The notes: generated from the sequence alone by a model not told the origin. A stretch of 48,795 nucleotides of DNA from Gammaproteobacteria bacterium (GCA_031291255.1 JARLJN010000054.1:1-48795); one strand, 5' to 3'; shown: positions 33,713 to 43,465, counted from the first letter of the stretch. Made by a program: numbers and translations.

Positions 33713-34603
33713 TCAGTTAGTACTTGATGTTAGATTTTCATTAAAAACTATACTCTGCTGAGTTAATTTTGCAAGTAATCTGGCAATGCATGTGCGCATT
33801 TCTGAACGAGGCACTATCATATCAATAGCACCGTGCTCCAATAAAAACTCACTGCGTTGAAAACCTTCTGGCAACGTTTCGCGAACAGTTTGTTCTATGA
33901 CACGCGGACCTGCAAAACCAATTAATGCTTTGGGCTCGCCAATAATAATATCGCCTAACATTGCTAAGCTGGCTGAAACACCGCCCATGGTTGGATCGGT
34001 TAACACAGAAATAAACGGTATGCCCTGAGCAGACAATTCCGCTAACGCAGCACTGGTTTTTGCCATTTGCATTAATGAAATTAATGCTTCTTGCATTCTT
34101 GCACCGCCACTTGCTGAAAAACAGACGAAAGGAATTTTAAACTCAAGACACACATTCACTGCACGAACAAAACGCTCTCCAACAACTGCGCCCATAGAAC
34201 CGCCTATGAATCCATACTCGAATGCAGCCATGACGATAGGCATACCCATCAGCTCTCCACGCATAGCAATCAAAGCTTCTTTTTCACCTGTATCTTTTTG
34301 AGCGGCAGCTAAACGGTCTTTATATTTTTTTAAGTCTCTAAATTTAAGTTTATCGACAGGTAAAACATCCTCACCAATTTCTATTTGGATGCCAGGATCT
34401 AAAAAATACTCTATGCGTTTGCGAGCTGAAATTCGAATATGATATTGACACTTAGGACAGACGGAAAGATTGCGATCTAACTCAGAACGATATAATACAG
34501 CAGCGCACTTATCGCACTTGGACCACAAACCTTCAGGCACGCCTTTTTTAGTAATTGCATTGGTGCGTATACGGGAAGGCAATAATTTTTTAAACCAGCT
34601 CAT
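33713..34603 (-). CDS. accD: Acetyl-CoA carboxylase carboxyltransferase beta subunit
   Basis: AccD with AccA transfers the carboxyl group from biotin to acetyl-CoA, the first step of fatty acid synthesis. The 296-residue protein has the N-terminal four-cysteine zinc ribbon (Cys30, 33, 49, 52), then the crotonase-fold carboxyltransferase domain with [31 protein letters not shown] and [18 protein letters not shown]. Length and motifs are complete. It lies downstream of truA and upstream of dedD as in Pseudomonas and relatives. The upstream gap holds an R1 repeat, which may separate its transcription from truA. Confidence 0.96.
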   Translation of the reverse strand: MSWFKKLLPSRIRTNAITKKGVPEGLWSKCDKCAAVLYRSELDRNLSVCPKCQYHIRISARKRIEYFLDPGIQIEIGEDVLPVDKLKFRDLKKYKDRLAAAQKDTGEKEALIAMRGELMGMPIVMAAFEYGFIGGSMGAVVGERFVRAVNVCLEFKIPFVCFSASGGARMQEALISLMQMAKTSAALAELSAQGIPFISVLTDPTMGGVSASLAMLGDIIIGEPKALIGFAGPRVIEQTVRETLPEGFQRSEFLLEHGAIDMIVPRSEMRTCIARLLAKLTQQSIVFNENLTSSTN

Positions 34604-34692
34604 TTAGATTCCGCTATATAAATTGAAAACAAAACGTCCTAAATTATAGAGGCAATTTAAGCACATGAATAGCCTTTTTTAACCCATCACTC

Positions 34693-34762
34693 GTAGCCCG
34701 AATTGAGCATTTCAATATCCATGCCGACAATCCCAAATTTTCACAAGCTCAATCTGGGCTAC
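34693..34762. repeat. R1 inverted pair overlapping the truA stop
   Basis: GTAGCCCGAATTGAGC on one side and GCTCAATCTGGGCTAC on the other form a shortened R1 pair; the inner GCGAAAATCC parts have decayed. The terminal CTAC provides the TAG stop of truA at 34759-34761. Confidence 0.78.
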
Positions 34763-35538
34763 AATGACGCAAAAAAGGCTCTGGATTGAGGGAATAAATA
34801 AGGCTCAGGATAACCCACCTGGACGAGATAAAGCCCCGCTGCGGCAGCTGTATCAGCCGCTGCCCTCCTATCCTTGGCCTTAAGGACTTCGGCTGCCCAA
34901 GAGGGTTTTTCGTGCCCTGAGCCTATTTTCATTAACAAGCCTGCAATATTGCGCACCATGTGATGCAGAAAGGCATTGGCTTGAATATCAATGAAAATAA
35001 AATCGTTTTCCCGGGTGATTTTTAGCAAGGAAATATGACGTATAGGTGATTTAGCCTCACAGCGAGTCGATCTGAATGAACTAAAATCGTGCTCCCCAAG
35101 AAAATAGTTGGCGGCTTCTTGCATTAACTCAACCTGCAAAGGACGGTATTGCCAGGTCACTCGCGAGGATAAAATGGCTGGGCGCACTTTGTTGTTATAA
35201 ATAATATAGCGATAACGACGAGAGATAGCGCTGAATCGTGCATGAAATTCATCGCTAATGGGCAGCGCCCAATTAACGGCAATTGAAGAAGGTAAATGGG
35301 TATTTGTTCCCAGTATCCATGCCTTTTCACTACGTATCGCATTAGTATCAAAGTGCACTACCTGACCGGTAGCATGAACACCTGCATCAGTACGTCCGGC
35401 ACAAAATAATTTTATAGGTTCATCTGCTATTTTAGAAAGCGCCTCTTCTAAACAACTCTGCACCGTGCGCAAACCTATTTGTGCTTGCCAGCCAGAAAAG
35501 TCGCGGCCGTCGTATTCTATTCCAAGTGCAATTCGCAT
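34759..35538 (-). CDS. truA: tRNA pseudouridine(38-40) synthase
   Basis: TruA isomerises uridines 38-40 of the tRNA anticodon arm. The 259-residue protein contains YDGRDFSGWQAQ at the N-terminus, the catalytic Asp51 in CAGRTDAGVHATGQV and the conserved FLHHMVRNIAGLL near 180. Its last codons and TAG stop come from an R1 repeat, so the C-terminus may have been altered, but length is normal. It follows the FimV-like gene by 5 bases, the fimV-truA order known from Pseudomonas. Confidence 0.95.
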   Translation of the reverse strand: MRIALGIEYDGRDFSGWQAQIGLRTVQSCLEEALSKIADEPIKLFCAGRTDAGVHATGQVVHFDTNAIRSEKAWILGTNTHLPSSIAVNWALPISDEFHARFSAISRRYRYIIYNNKVRPAILSSRVTWQYRPLQVELMQEAANYFLGEHDFSSFRSTRCEAKSPIRHISLLKITRENDFIFIDIQANAFLHHMVRNIAGLLMKIGSGHEKPSWAAEVLKAKDRRAAADTAAAAGLYLVQVGYPEPYLFPQSRAFFASL

Positions 35539-35543
35539 CGTGA

Positions 35544-35888
35544 CTACAGGGTATCAACAAGCTGACGAGCTTCTTGTTGTTGTGAAGAATTGCCGTGTTT
35601 TAATGCTTTATTTAATATTTGTTTTGCCATTTTAGTTTGATTCATTTCAATGTACGCTTTCGCTAAATCTAATTGCGTTGCAATAACATCTTCACCAGCA
35701 ATATTAGAAAAATCGATTTTAAATGCGCGCTCAGCAATGGTTTTGTTTTTTCTAAAACGAGATAAACGACCTGCTGAAAGTATGACTAATAACAAACTTA
35801 TAATCACGGCGATTAACATATAACGCAGAGACGAATGCTCATTGAGGTACAAGATAAAATAATTTATATCATTCAAAAGTGTGTTCAT
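35544..35888 (-). CDS. Mini-FimV: membrane anchor plus FimV C-terminal domain
   Basis: The 114-residue protein has one membrane helix at about 23-40 (YMLIAVIISLLLVILSAGRL), a basic stop-transfer (RFRKNK) and a C-terminal segment from 60 (NIAGEDVIATQLDLAKAYIE, SSQQQEARQLVDTL) that matches the short conserved C-terminal domain of FimV/HubP polar landmark proteins. Full FimV proteins are 400-900 residues or more with a LysM domain and acidic repeats; these are absent. The position between asd and truA is the standard place of fimV, so this is most likely an orthologue reduced to its cytoplasmic tail and anchor, not a fragment of a broken gene: it has its own start and an intact frame. Confidence 0.8.
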   Translation of the reverse strand: MNTLLNDINYFILYLNEHSSLRYMLIAVIISLLLVILSAGRLSRFRKNKTIAERAFKIDFSNIAGEDVIATQLDLAKAYIEMNQTKMAKQILNKALKHGNSSQQQEARQLVDTL

Positions 35889-35908
35889 AACATTCCGATA
35901 TCAGATAA

Positions 35909-36124
35909 TTAAGGACGATACTGAGGAAACCTAGGCAATAAGCTGTCATAGTACTCTAATATGTCTTGGCTTTGTAAGGATATTTGTGCAGGCAAAGATC
36001 GTCGAAACTCATCGAAATCAACACGCATTTTCAACAGTTGCTCCCTATCGCCAACTTCTGCGGCTTGTTCCCAAGCTATAGCTTTTTTCCCGATTACCGA
36101 TAAATAAGGATCTATGTAGGACAT
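35909..36124 (-). CDS. Small conserved hypothetical protein
   Basis: The 71-residue soluble protein begins MSYIDPYLSVIGKKAIAWEQ and ends with LPRFPQYRP. It is predicted helical with a central basic-acidic mix (DREQLLKMRVDFDEFRRSLP). No family is recognised. A CAGG sequence near the ATG gives some ribosome-site support. It sits 20 bases before the FimV-like gene on the same strand and between two conserved genes, so I take it as real. No signal peptide. Confidence 0.65.
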   Translation of the reverse strand: MSYIDPYLSVIGKKAIAWEQAAEVGDREQLLKMRVDFDEFRRSLPAQISLQSQDILEYYDSLLPRFPQYRP

Positions 36125-36235
36125 ACCTGCCTCACAAGTCGAACAGAAATACTAAAATATGGTTATTATTATATCTATTTTAACTTAAAATAGCCTTAAA
36201 TCACACATTATTTGCGAGCAATTGGCTATAAATGG

Positions 36236-37252
36236 TTACAGATATGAACCTATCAGTTTTTCAGCGACTTGGATAGCGTTTAAAGCAGCTCCTTTACGTA
36301 AATTATCCGCTACTATCCAAAGGTTTAGCCCTAAAGGATGAGAAAGGTCTTCACGTATGCGCCCTACAAATACATCATCCTTACCTGCCGCATCTTTAAC
36401 AGGGGTAGGATAAGGAAAGGTACCTGTTATGACTTTTACACCCGGCGCAGCTTTTAAGAGCTTTAACGCCTGTGCAGCTGTTATTTTATTATTTGTTTCT
36501 ATGTGTACTGCCGCAGAATGTCCACAAAAAACAGGCACTCTCACAGTCGTAGGATTAATAGCGATAGTATAATCATTAAAAATCTTTTGCATTTCCCAAA
36601 CAATTTTCATTTCTTCGCGCGTGTAGCCATTCTTTTCAAATTGATCTATATGAGGCAATACGTTAAATGCAATTTGCTGAGGATAAACATGCGTAGTAAC
36701 AGGAGATTCATCTAATACTTGCACTGATTGTTCAGCCAATTCAGCAACTGCTTCTTTACCTGTGCCTGACACAGATTGATAAGTGGCTACATTCATTCTC
36801 GCTATACCCACTGCATCGTAAATCGGTTTCAGCGCAACTGCGATTGGAATAGTATTGCAATTTGGATTTGCAATAATACGATGATTTTTAAATGCTGAAA
36901 TTTCACTTTCATTCACTTCTGGCACAATTAATGGAATGTCACTTTGATAACGAAAATGAGAACTCTTATCTATCACGACATTACCAAGAGCTGCCGCTTT
37001 AGGAGCATATTCTGCAGAAATTTCATTACTCACACAAAAAAAACAAATATCAGTCTGAGCAAAATCAAACTGAGATAACTCTTCTATCTTGAGTGTTTGA
37101 CCTTTAAAGTTGCGCGTCTCTCCTACTGAACGAGAGCTTGCTAATAAATAAATATTTTTAATCGGAAAATTTCTTTCTTCCAAAATAGATAAGGCCGTTG
37201 TCCCAACAATTCCTGTTGCTCCGACTATCGCAACGTTATATGACTCTTTCAT
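36236..37252 (-). CDS. asd: Aspartate-semialdehyde dehydrogenase
   Basis: Asd reduces aspartyl phosphate to aspartate semialdehyde, the branch point to lysine/diaminopimelate, threonine and methionine. The 338-residue protein has the NADP-binding GATGIVGT at 11-18, the catalytic Cys132 in ANPNCNTIP and the active-site His region VPVFCGHSAAVHIE. It is of the shorter type common in Gram-positive bacteria and some gammaproteobacteria. Its ATG overlaps the TGA of the upstream dehalogenase-like gene (ATGA), so the two are translationally coupled. The order asd, fimV-like, truA, accD is ancestral in this class. Confidence 0.95.
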   Translation of the reverse strand: MKESYNVAIVGATGIVGTTALSILEERNFPIKNIYLLASSRSVGETRNFKGQTLKIEELSQFDFAQTDICFFCVSNEISAEYAPKAAALGNVVIDKSSHFRYQSDIPLIVPEVNESEISAFKNHRIIANPNCNTIPIAVALKPIYDAVGIARMNVATYQSVSGTGKEAVAELAEQSVQVLDESPVTTHVYPQQIAFNVLPHIDQFEKNGYTREEMKIVWEMQKIFNDYTIAINPTTVRVPVFCGHSAAVHIETNNKITAAQALKLLKAAPGVKVITGTFPYPTPVKDAAGKDDVFVGRIREDLSHPLGLNLWIVADNLRKGAALNAIQVAEKLIGSYL

Positions 37253-38106
37253 TTGTCACCTTTTTTTAGTTGTTCAATACTCTGTAACCACACACTCATC
37301 GCCTCTCCCATCAAAGTAGGATTACTTTCTTGGGCAAAATGAAGCTCTTCACCTATATCAATAATCTCAATGTGAGATAAATTTTCTTTAGCCCATATCA
37401 CTGTTGACATGGGTGTAATAAATCCGGGAACAGAATAAAGCATTAATTTAGGCAGTTTAGAATGCATTAATTTTTTTGAGTAACTGGAGATAAAATTATT
37501 TAGCTGTGTTTTTTGGGAGAGCTCTTTAGCGTATTGATGCAAAACTTTTTCAGCATTTTTTTGTGAAAACGGCGCAGTATAATGATTCATGATATCTTCA
37601 GAAATCGATTCCATTACGCCTTGCTTCATCATGGTGTTAACAACTGTGGCAATATCTGTATCATCGTTTTTATGATTGATACTTAATATCTGTTCTTGCA
37701 AGGGTAACGAAATATCCTTACCTATTAAGGGCTGCAAGTAAGACTCGTAAAAAACAAGTCCTCTACAATTGTTTTCATGCCGCATTGCATAATCAAAACC
37801 TATCACAGAACCCCAACCATGCATCACTATGATGAGATTTTTTAAATTCAATGCTTCAATGAATTTTTCGATATAACGAACATGATCGGAAAAAGAATAA
37901 TCTATATCGGGTTTGTCAGATTTTCCCATTCCAATTAAATCAACCGCAATACACCGGCCTAAAGAAGAGACTACAGGAATAATATTGCGCCACAAAAAGG
38001 AAGAAGTTGGCATACCATGTAAAAACAAAATGGGATTGCCAGCACCCTCTTCCGTGTAATGCATTTTTGATCCGTGGACCTCTATAAAATGAGAAGTAGA
38101 AGGCAT
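37249..38106 (-). CDS. Haloalkane-dehalogenase-like protein lacking the Asp nucleophile
   Basis: I place the start at 38106 (MPSTSHFIEV), with AGGGAA upstream; a longer reading would translate the R3 repeat. The 285-residue protein follows the haloalkane dehalogenase DhaA/LinB pattern closely: LFLHGMPTSSFLWRNIIP, DLIGMGKSDKP and FIEALNL. At the nucleophile elbow it has MHGWGS where active enzymes have HDWGS, so Gly97 replaces the catalytic Asp. Met32 replaces the halide-binding Asn. The remaining triad members are kept: Glu121 and His256 (ELHFAQESNP). It should therefore be unable to form the usual ester intermediate. The gene overlaps asd by four bases. A changed catalytic mechanism, ligand-binding role or a sequence error are the options. 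Confidence 0.82.
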   Translation of the reverse strand: MPSTSHFIEVHGSKMHYTEEGAGNPILFLHGMPTSSFLWRNIIPVVSSLGRCIAVDLIGMGKSDKPDIDYSFSDHVRYIEKFIEALNLKNLIIVMHGWGSVIGFDYAMRHENNCRGLVFYESYLQPLIGKDISLPLQEQILSINHKNDDTDIATVVNTMMKQGVMESISEDIMNHYTAPFSQKNAEKVLHQYAKELSQKTQLNNFISSYSKKLMHSKLPKLMLYSVPGFITPMSTVIWAKENLSHIEIIDIGEELHFAQESNPTLMGEAMSVWLQSIEQLKKGDK

Positions 38107-38133
38107 TTTTGATTCCCTATAAAGCCTTAACAA

Positions 38134-38198
38134 TTTCCCTTCTCCCGCTTGCGGGAGAAGGTGCCCGACAGGGCGGATGAGGGTCATGACGTGGCACG
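38134..38198. repeat. Palindromic repeat R3
   Basis: TTCCCTTCTCCCGCTTGCGG, GAGAAGGTGCCC, GGGCGGATGAGGGTC and GACGTGGCAC form an intact copy of the family in reverse orientation to that at 3983. It fills the space between the GDH stop and the dehalogenase-like start. Confidence 0.87.
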
Positions 38199-38201
38199 TG
38201 C

Positions 38202-41200
38202 TCAAGCCTGTGCAAAATCATGTAACTCACGCAATACCACAGAATAAGTTACAAAGCCTGGGTTATTGCTAGATTTAATTTCTGCTAATAAATTTTGCCA
38301 ACGGTCGGTTAATAATCTATTTTCAGCTATCCAATTTTCAATTCTTTCCATCAGAGAACTATTTTCATTGGCCGGAAGCAGTAGAACACTGACACTGAGT
38401 TTGCGTTGAACGTTATCCAAATCATCACGGAAACCCGAGCGAGCTAACTCATCCCATTGATTATCCATAGAGTAAGAATTCATTTGCTCTCTCAGCCAAT
38501 TCAATTCTAACAAATTACCCAATTCATAATAAATTTTCGCTATATCTGAAATACTGAATTTATTTTTTCTAGCTGCTTCAACAATATCTAAAGAAGTAAA
38601 TAGCGTATTGCAACTTGCCATACTATGAGCGAGCGCAAGCGGAACACCTTGTTGAGCAAACGCATCTATTTCAGTATCTAATAGTTCTTTATCTGTTTGA
38701 GTAAGCAAGTTAGGTAGCTCTGAAACGAGTTCTTGTATAGGCGGTCTAAATTCAGCAATCGTAGCGTTAATGTCAATATTCGGTTTGCGATTTCTGAGAA
38801 ACCATCTTGTTGCTCTGCGAATTAAATAATAAATTTGTAACATCATTGCTTGCTGAGTGGAGGTTAACACTTTCAAATCAAGACTTTCAATTTGACTCCA
38901 CACTTTCTCTAAATCATAAATCGCTTCTGCAATAACGTATGCACGCATGATGAAGGCAACAGACGCACCCGTTTCGCGCTGTAAGCGTTCTACAAAATTA
39001 ATACCCATATGATCAGTAATGTTTTTACTAAGCTGTGTTGCAATAATTTCACGGCGCAAACTATGCTGCTTCATTTGGGGTAAATATTTTTTACGTAATG
39101 GTTTTGGAAAAGCCCATTCTAGATACTTAACAAAGTAAGGATCTTCAGGCACATCGGAGTTTAAGATATCTTGTTTCAAATACATCTTACAATACGCTAA
39201 TAAAACAGCGATCTCAGGGCGAGTTAATCCTTTGTTATGCGCTTTGCGTTCTAATAAAATTTTATCATCAGGTAAAAATTCTAGTTTACGATGCAGTCTT
39301 CCACTTTTTTCTAATTCATTCATGTAACGCCTGAATAATTCCATGGTTTGTTGGCCCACAGAAGATTCTAAACTTAACATTTGTGTTTGTTCGTAATTGT
39401 CACGCAACACTAACTCTGCCACTTCATCAGTCATGTTTTCTAATAATTTATTGCGTTCCTTTAATGTCATTTCTCCGTCGGCAATAATTTTATTTAATAA
39501 AATTTTAATATTAACTTCATGATCTGAACAATCAACCCCTGCGGAATTGTCTATGAAATCGGTATAAATGATACCGCCATTTAACGCATACTCCACTCTG
39601 CCTAATTGGGTAAACCCTAAATTACCACCTTCGCCTACCATACGCGCGCGCAGTTGATTGCCGTCTATACGTATATTGTCATTTGTTCTGTCTCCAGCAT
39701 CCGCATGTGTTTCATAAGATGCTTTAACAAATGTTCCTATGCCGCCATTCCACAACAAATCAATAGGTGATTTCAAAATAGCTTGGATTAAATCATTAGG
39801 AGTCATGCTGTCTTGTTCAATTAAAAAAGCAGCTTTGATTTCTGGTGTTAATTTAATGGATTTTGCTGAACGATTAAAAACACCACCGCCCTGAGAAATT
39901 AATGTAGCATCATAGTCTGACCAAGCAGATCGCGGTAAATTAAACAAACGTTGACGTTCATTAAAACTCACTAAAGGATCTGGTGATGGATCAATAAATA
40001 TATGCATATGATTAAATGCTGAGAGTAATTTAATTTTTTTAGATAACAACATTCCGTTACCAAAAACATCTCCCGCCATATCGCCTATACCCACAACAGT
40101 AAATTCTGTCACGCTAGGATCAACACTGAATTCACGGAAATGACGTTTTACTGATTCCCAAGCACCGCGCGCAGTAATTCCCATTTTTTTATGGTCATAG
40201 CCCGCAGAACCACCTGATGCAAAAGCATCATCTAACCAAAAACCATATTCTTTAGAAATGCCATTCGCAATATCAGAGAACGTTGCTGTACCCTTATCCG
40301 CAGCAACAACCAAATAGGAATCATCCTCATCGTAACGCACTACATCGACTGGAGGAACAGTGACATTTTCTTTGATATTATCGGTTAAATCTAACAAACC
40401 GCGAATAAATGTTGAATAACAGAAAATAACTTCTTGTAATATTTCATCTCTGTTTCCGCTGACAGGTAATTGCTTAGGAAAGAAACCACCTTTGGCACCT
40501 ACAGGCACAATTACCGAATTTTTTACTTGCTGTGCTTTCATTAAGCCCAGCACTTCTGTTCTGAAATCTTCACGCCTGTCTGACCAACGAATACCACCAC
40601 GTGCAACCTTTCCACCTCTTAAATGCACGCCCTCTACTCGAGGTGAATAAACGAAGATTTCAAACATGGGTCTAGGTAATGGCAAATCCGAAATCGCAAG
40701 AGGATTAAATTTAAAAGAAATATAAGGTTTAAATGAGCCGTCTGGCATGGTTTGAAAATAATTAGTTCTTAATGTGGCAAGTATAATTTCAAGAATTTTT
40801 CGTAAAATTCTATCTTCATCTAGACTCACTACATCCTCAAAGTCTTGCTCAATTTGCGCGATTAAAGTCGCTGTATTATCGCGATTTGCGTTAGGCGTGA
40901 AACGCATATTAAATAAATCAATTAATTTTTTTGCTATGCCGGAATTATTTACGAGCGCTTGTTCTATATAATTTTGACTGAATGTAAATCCTGCTTGGCG
41001 TAAATATTTAGTATAAGCACGAAATACAGATGTTTCACGCCAAGATAACTGTGCTTCTAAAACAAGACGATTGAAGCCGTCATCTTCCGCACCCTTAAAC
41101 CAAATATTTGCAAATGCATCTTGGAAAAGTGATTTAACATCATCAACATTAATTTCTTTGCCGCGCACATAAACCACATCAAAATCATTTATCCAAATTA

Positions 41201-43136
41201 TTTTACCATCTTTAAAAATAATCTCGTGCGGACGCTCACCAATCACTTTTAAACCCATATTTTCTAACGTAGGCAACACGTCAGACAATGCAATAGGATG
41301 CTCGCCATGAAATAATTTTAATCTTAATGTTCCGGCATTTTTTTCTGAAGATTTGTAAAATGACATTTCAAGTGTATTGGTTTTATTAAGCAACTCAATA
41401 TGTGAAATATCATTAATAGCCGTAGAAGGTTTGTAATATTCTGTGTAACTCGCTGGAAAAGCTTTTGCATATTTTATAGAGTATTTTAATGCGTCTGCTT
41501 CGCCAAACTGCATAACCAATTGGCTTTTTAATTCATCTGTCCATGATCGTGCAACATCTATTAATTTTTGTTCTACTGCATCTATATCATACTCGACTGT
41601 ATTACGCGGATTCACTCGAATGAGAAAATGTATACGTGCTAAAACAGAATCTGAAAAAAATGTCGTAAATGTACATTCTTTTCCTTGCAAAGCTTCCATT
41701 AAAACATCTTGCATATTTAAACATAATTCAGTATTAAATGTTTCTCTAGGCACGTAAACCAAACATGAAAAATATCTTCCATATGAATCTTTTCGAATAA
41801 ACAAGCGTACACGTTTACGTTCTTGTATATGCAAAATACCCATGGTTAACTTAACTAAATCTTCTTGTGTCGCTTGAAATAAATCATCGCGCGGCAACGT
41901 TTCTAAAACATTTAAAGCTTCTTTGCCGTTATGACTATCTGGTGGAAAATGCAATTCTTGCATTACCTTAGATACTTTATGACGAAGGAATGGAATATGC
42001 CGAGGACTAGTATGATAAGCGCTAGAAGTATAAAGCCCTATAAATCGGCGCTCACCAATTAATTCACCTTGATCATTAAAACGTTTTACACCTATGTAAT
42101 CAGTGTAAGCCATACGATGCACTGTTGAACGTGTATTAGTTTTTGCGATAATTAAAATATTTTTTGAGAGTGCTAGTTTTCTTGCTTGGGGAGGAAGTTC
42201 TGCATAACGGCGTGAAATGGTACTCGTACTTTCATCACGTAACACACCTAAACCAGTACCAGGAATAATTTGTAAAGCACGATTCGTTTCATTTCCAATT
42301 AACTTGTAATCACGCGAACCTAGGAAAGTAAAATTATCATTCATGAGCCAACGCAGAAAATCTTTGGACTCTGCCACTTCAGCGGGGTCTAGCGGCGGAG
42401 GATTCTGTTCTAACTCAAGTAAAGTATCTTCTGCTCTATTTACCATTTTATGCCAATCTACAACGGACAACCGCACGTCAGCTAACACACGCTGTATATT
42501 AGCGCACAGATCTTCCATTAATTTGGGATCTGTTATGCGATCTATTTCAATGTAAATAGGTGCTTCTGAGGTAGCAGTGGGATCTATAGCGCCCAAGGGT
42601 AAAACTTCAGTCACTTGAAATTCAGCGTTACGTTTCAGCTTTAAACCGCCAAAGTGTATCATGAAGTGAATTTGTAAATTATTACGATTGATTTCCATGC
42701 GTGTTGAGTCGAGCAAAAAGGGAATATCATCGTGGGAAATTTCTATGATGGTGTGAGTAGACTGCCAACCATCTTGTTCTAAAACAGGATTAAAAATTCT
42801 AACCTTGGATTCACCTGGCTGTCGCTGATAAAGAAAATTCCAATGCGACATAAATGCACCACAGAGGTTCTCAATAGATCGCTCACCCAAATCTGAAATT
42901 GAGCTGGAAGCATAATAACGCCAGGCAAAGGCTTCAAGTAATGGCATTTGCTGAGCCGAAACACGCTTTTTCAAATAAAGCAAAATATCGTTAATAATTT
43001 CTTGGCGTCGATTACTGACTGGACTTGCCATAAACTGCTTAGCCTCCGGAGCTAATTTGAACAAACTTGGGTAGGTATGTAAAAGATACACGTGGTTGAA
43101 TTTTAGCTCTGTTGGGGGGTAAAACTCAAATAACAT
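38202..43136 (-). CDS. gdhB: Large NAD-specific glutamate dehydrogenase
   Basis: This 1644-residue enzyme belongs to the ~180 kDa class of NAD-dependent GDHs (COG2902). It oxidises glutamate to 2-oxoglutarate and ammonia, feeding amino acid carbon into the TCA cycle. The N-terminal ~700 residues are the regulatory ACT-like region. The catalytic part contains VARGGIRWSDRREDFRTEVL, VKNSVIVPVGAKGGF (about residues 840-880), FTVVGIGDMAGDVFGNGML and NGGIGTFVKA. The C-terminal ~250 residues are helical, as usual. Length is normal (1550-1650). The ribosome site is weak. In an organism using amino acids as carbon source this and PpsA are a natural pair. Confidence 0.95.
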   Translation of the reverse strand: MLFEFYPPTELKFNHVYLLHTYPSLFKLAPEAKQFMASPVSNRRQEIINDILLYLKKRVSAQQMPLLEAFAWRYYASSSISDLGERSIENLCGAFMSHWNFLYQRQPGESKVRIFNPVLEQDGWQSTHTIIEISHDDIPFLLDSTRMEINRNNLQIHFMIHFGGLKLKRNAEFQVTEVLPLGAIDPTATSEAPIYIEIDRITDPKLMEDLCANIQRVLADVRLSVVDWHKMVNRAEDTLLELEQNPPPLDPAEVAESKDFLRWLMNDNFTFLGSRDYKLIGNETNRALQIIPGTGLGVLRDESTSTISRRYAELPPQARKLALSKNILIIAKTNTRSTVHRMAYTDYIGVKRFNDQGELIGERRFIGLYTSSAYHTSPRHIPFLRHKVSKVMQELHFPPDSHNGKEALNVLETLPRDDLFQATQEDLVKLTMGILHIQERKRVRLFIRKDSYGRYFSCLVYVPRETFNTELCLNMQDVLMEALQGKECTFTTFFSDSVLARIHFLIRVNPRNTVEYDIDAVEQKLIDVARSWTDELKSQLVMQFGEADALKYSIKYAKAFPASYTEYYKPSTAINDISHIELLNKTNTLEMSFYKSSEKNAGTLRLKLFHGEHPIALSDVLPTLENMGLKVIGERPHEIIFKDGKIIWINDFDVVYVRGKEINVDDVKSLFQDAFANIWFKGAEDDGFNRLVLEAQLSWRETSVFRAYTKYLRQAGFTFSQNYIEQALVNNSGIAKKLIDLFNMRFTPNANRDNTATLIAQIEQDFEDVVSLDEDRILRKILEIILATLRTNYFQTMPDGSFKPYISFKFNPLAISDLPLPRPMFEIFVYSPRVEGVHLRGGKVARGGIRWSDRREDFRTEVLGLMKAQQVKNSVIVPVGAKGGFFPKQLPVSGNRDEILQEVIFCYSTFIRGLLDLTDNIKENVTVPPVDVVRYDEDDSYLVVAADKGTATFSDIANGISKEYGFWLDDAFASGGSAGYDHKKMGITARGAWESVKRHFREFSVDPSVTEFTVVGIGDMAGDVFGNGMLLSKKIKLLSAFNHMHIFIDPSPDPLVSFNERQRLFNLPRSAWSDYDATLISQGGGVFNRSAKSIKLTPEIKAAFLIEQDSMTPNDLIQAILKSPIDLLWNGGIGTFVKASYETHADAGDRTNDNIRIDGNQLRARMVGEGGNLGFTQLGRVEYALNGGIIYTDFIDNSAGVDCSDHEVNIKILLNKIIADGEMTLKERNKLLENMTDEVAELVLRDNYEQTQMLSLESSVGQQTMELFRRYMNELEKSGRLHRKLEFLPDDKILLERKAHNKGLTRPEIAVLLAYCKMYLKQDILNSDVPEDPYFVKYLEWAFPKPLRKKYLPQMKQHSLRREIIATQLSKNITDHMGINFVERLQRETGASVAFIMRAYVIAEAIYDLEKVWSQIESLDLKVLTSTQQAMMLQIYYLIRRATRWFLRNRKPNIDINATIAEFRPPIQELVSELPNLLTQTDKELLDTEIDAFAQQGVPLALAHSMASCNTLFTSLDIVEAARKNKFSISDIAKIYYELGNLLELNWLREQMNSYSMDNQWDELARSGFRDDLDNVQRKLSVSVLLLPANENSSLMERIENWIAENRLLTDRWQNLLAEIKSSNNPGFVTYSVVLRELHDFAQA

Positions 43137-43218
43137 TTGTGATTTGAGATAGATAATTCAGGATTTCTTGGTATTGTATATTTAATGACCATTCCGCATC
43201 TTTTGTCTTATGTTTAGC

Positions 43219-43311
43219 TGGGCGTTGGTTGGGTGTTGGTTGGGTTGAGTGCTTTTGCTTTTTACGAAACCCAACATTACGTTACGCTGCCTTTTACGAA
43301 ACCCAACATAA
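43219..43311. repeat. Repeat family R4, tandem copies
   Basis: GTTGGTTGGGTGTTGGTTGG precedes the core GGTTGGGTTGAGTGC, CTTTTTACGAAACCCAAC; a second half core (CCTTTTACGAAACCCAACAT) follows. The arms GGTTGGGTT and AACCCAAC are complementary. Copies are at 43466 and 47384. Confidence 0.8.
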
Positions 43312-43318
43312 GTGAAAC

Positions 43319-43413
43319 TGGAGAACAAGGTTTTCTTTTTTTTAAATCCCCAACAAGTCAGCAGTCTTGCATAGTTGTTGGGGATTTAAAAAATAAGAAA
43401 ACCTTATTCTCCC
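43319..43413. repeat. Long hairpin nested between R4 copies
   Basis: The left arm GGAGAACAAGGTTTTC, T-run, AAATCCCCAACAA faces TTGTTGGGGATTT, A-run, GAAAACCTTATTCTCCC across about 18 bases. The arms are about 38 bases long with only two or three differences. The region lies between the stop of tsaB and the start of GDH; the 410-base gap otherwise holds only R4 repeats. It could be a terminator for tsaB or a MITE-like element. The outer GGAGAACAAGG part recurs at 47358. Confidence 0.8.
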
Positions 43414-43465
43414 ATAATCCGTATTTGCAACTTATAGAAAAAGCCGTTCACTACTTTGTTGGTTG

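Noticed and set aside
38107..38205. N-terminal extension of the dehalogenase-like protein
   Set aside because: The extra 33 residues are a translated R3 repeat; the ATG at 38106 has a ribosome site and aligns with family N-termini.
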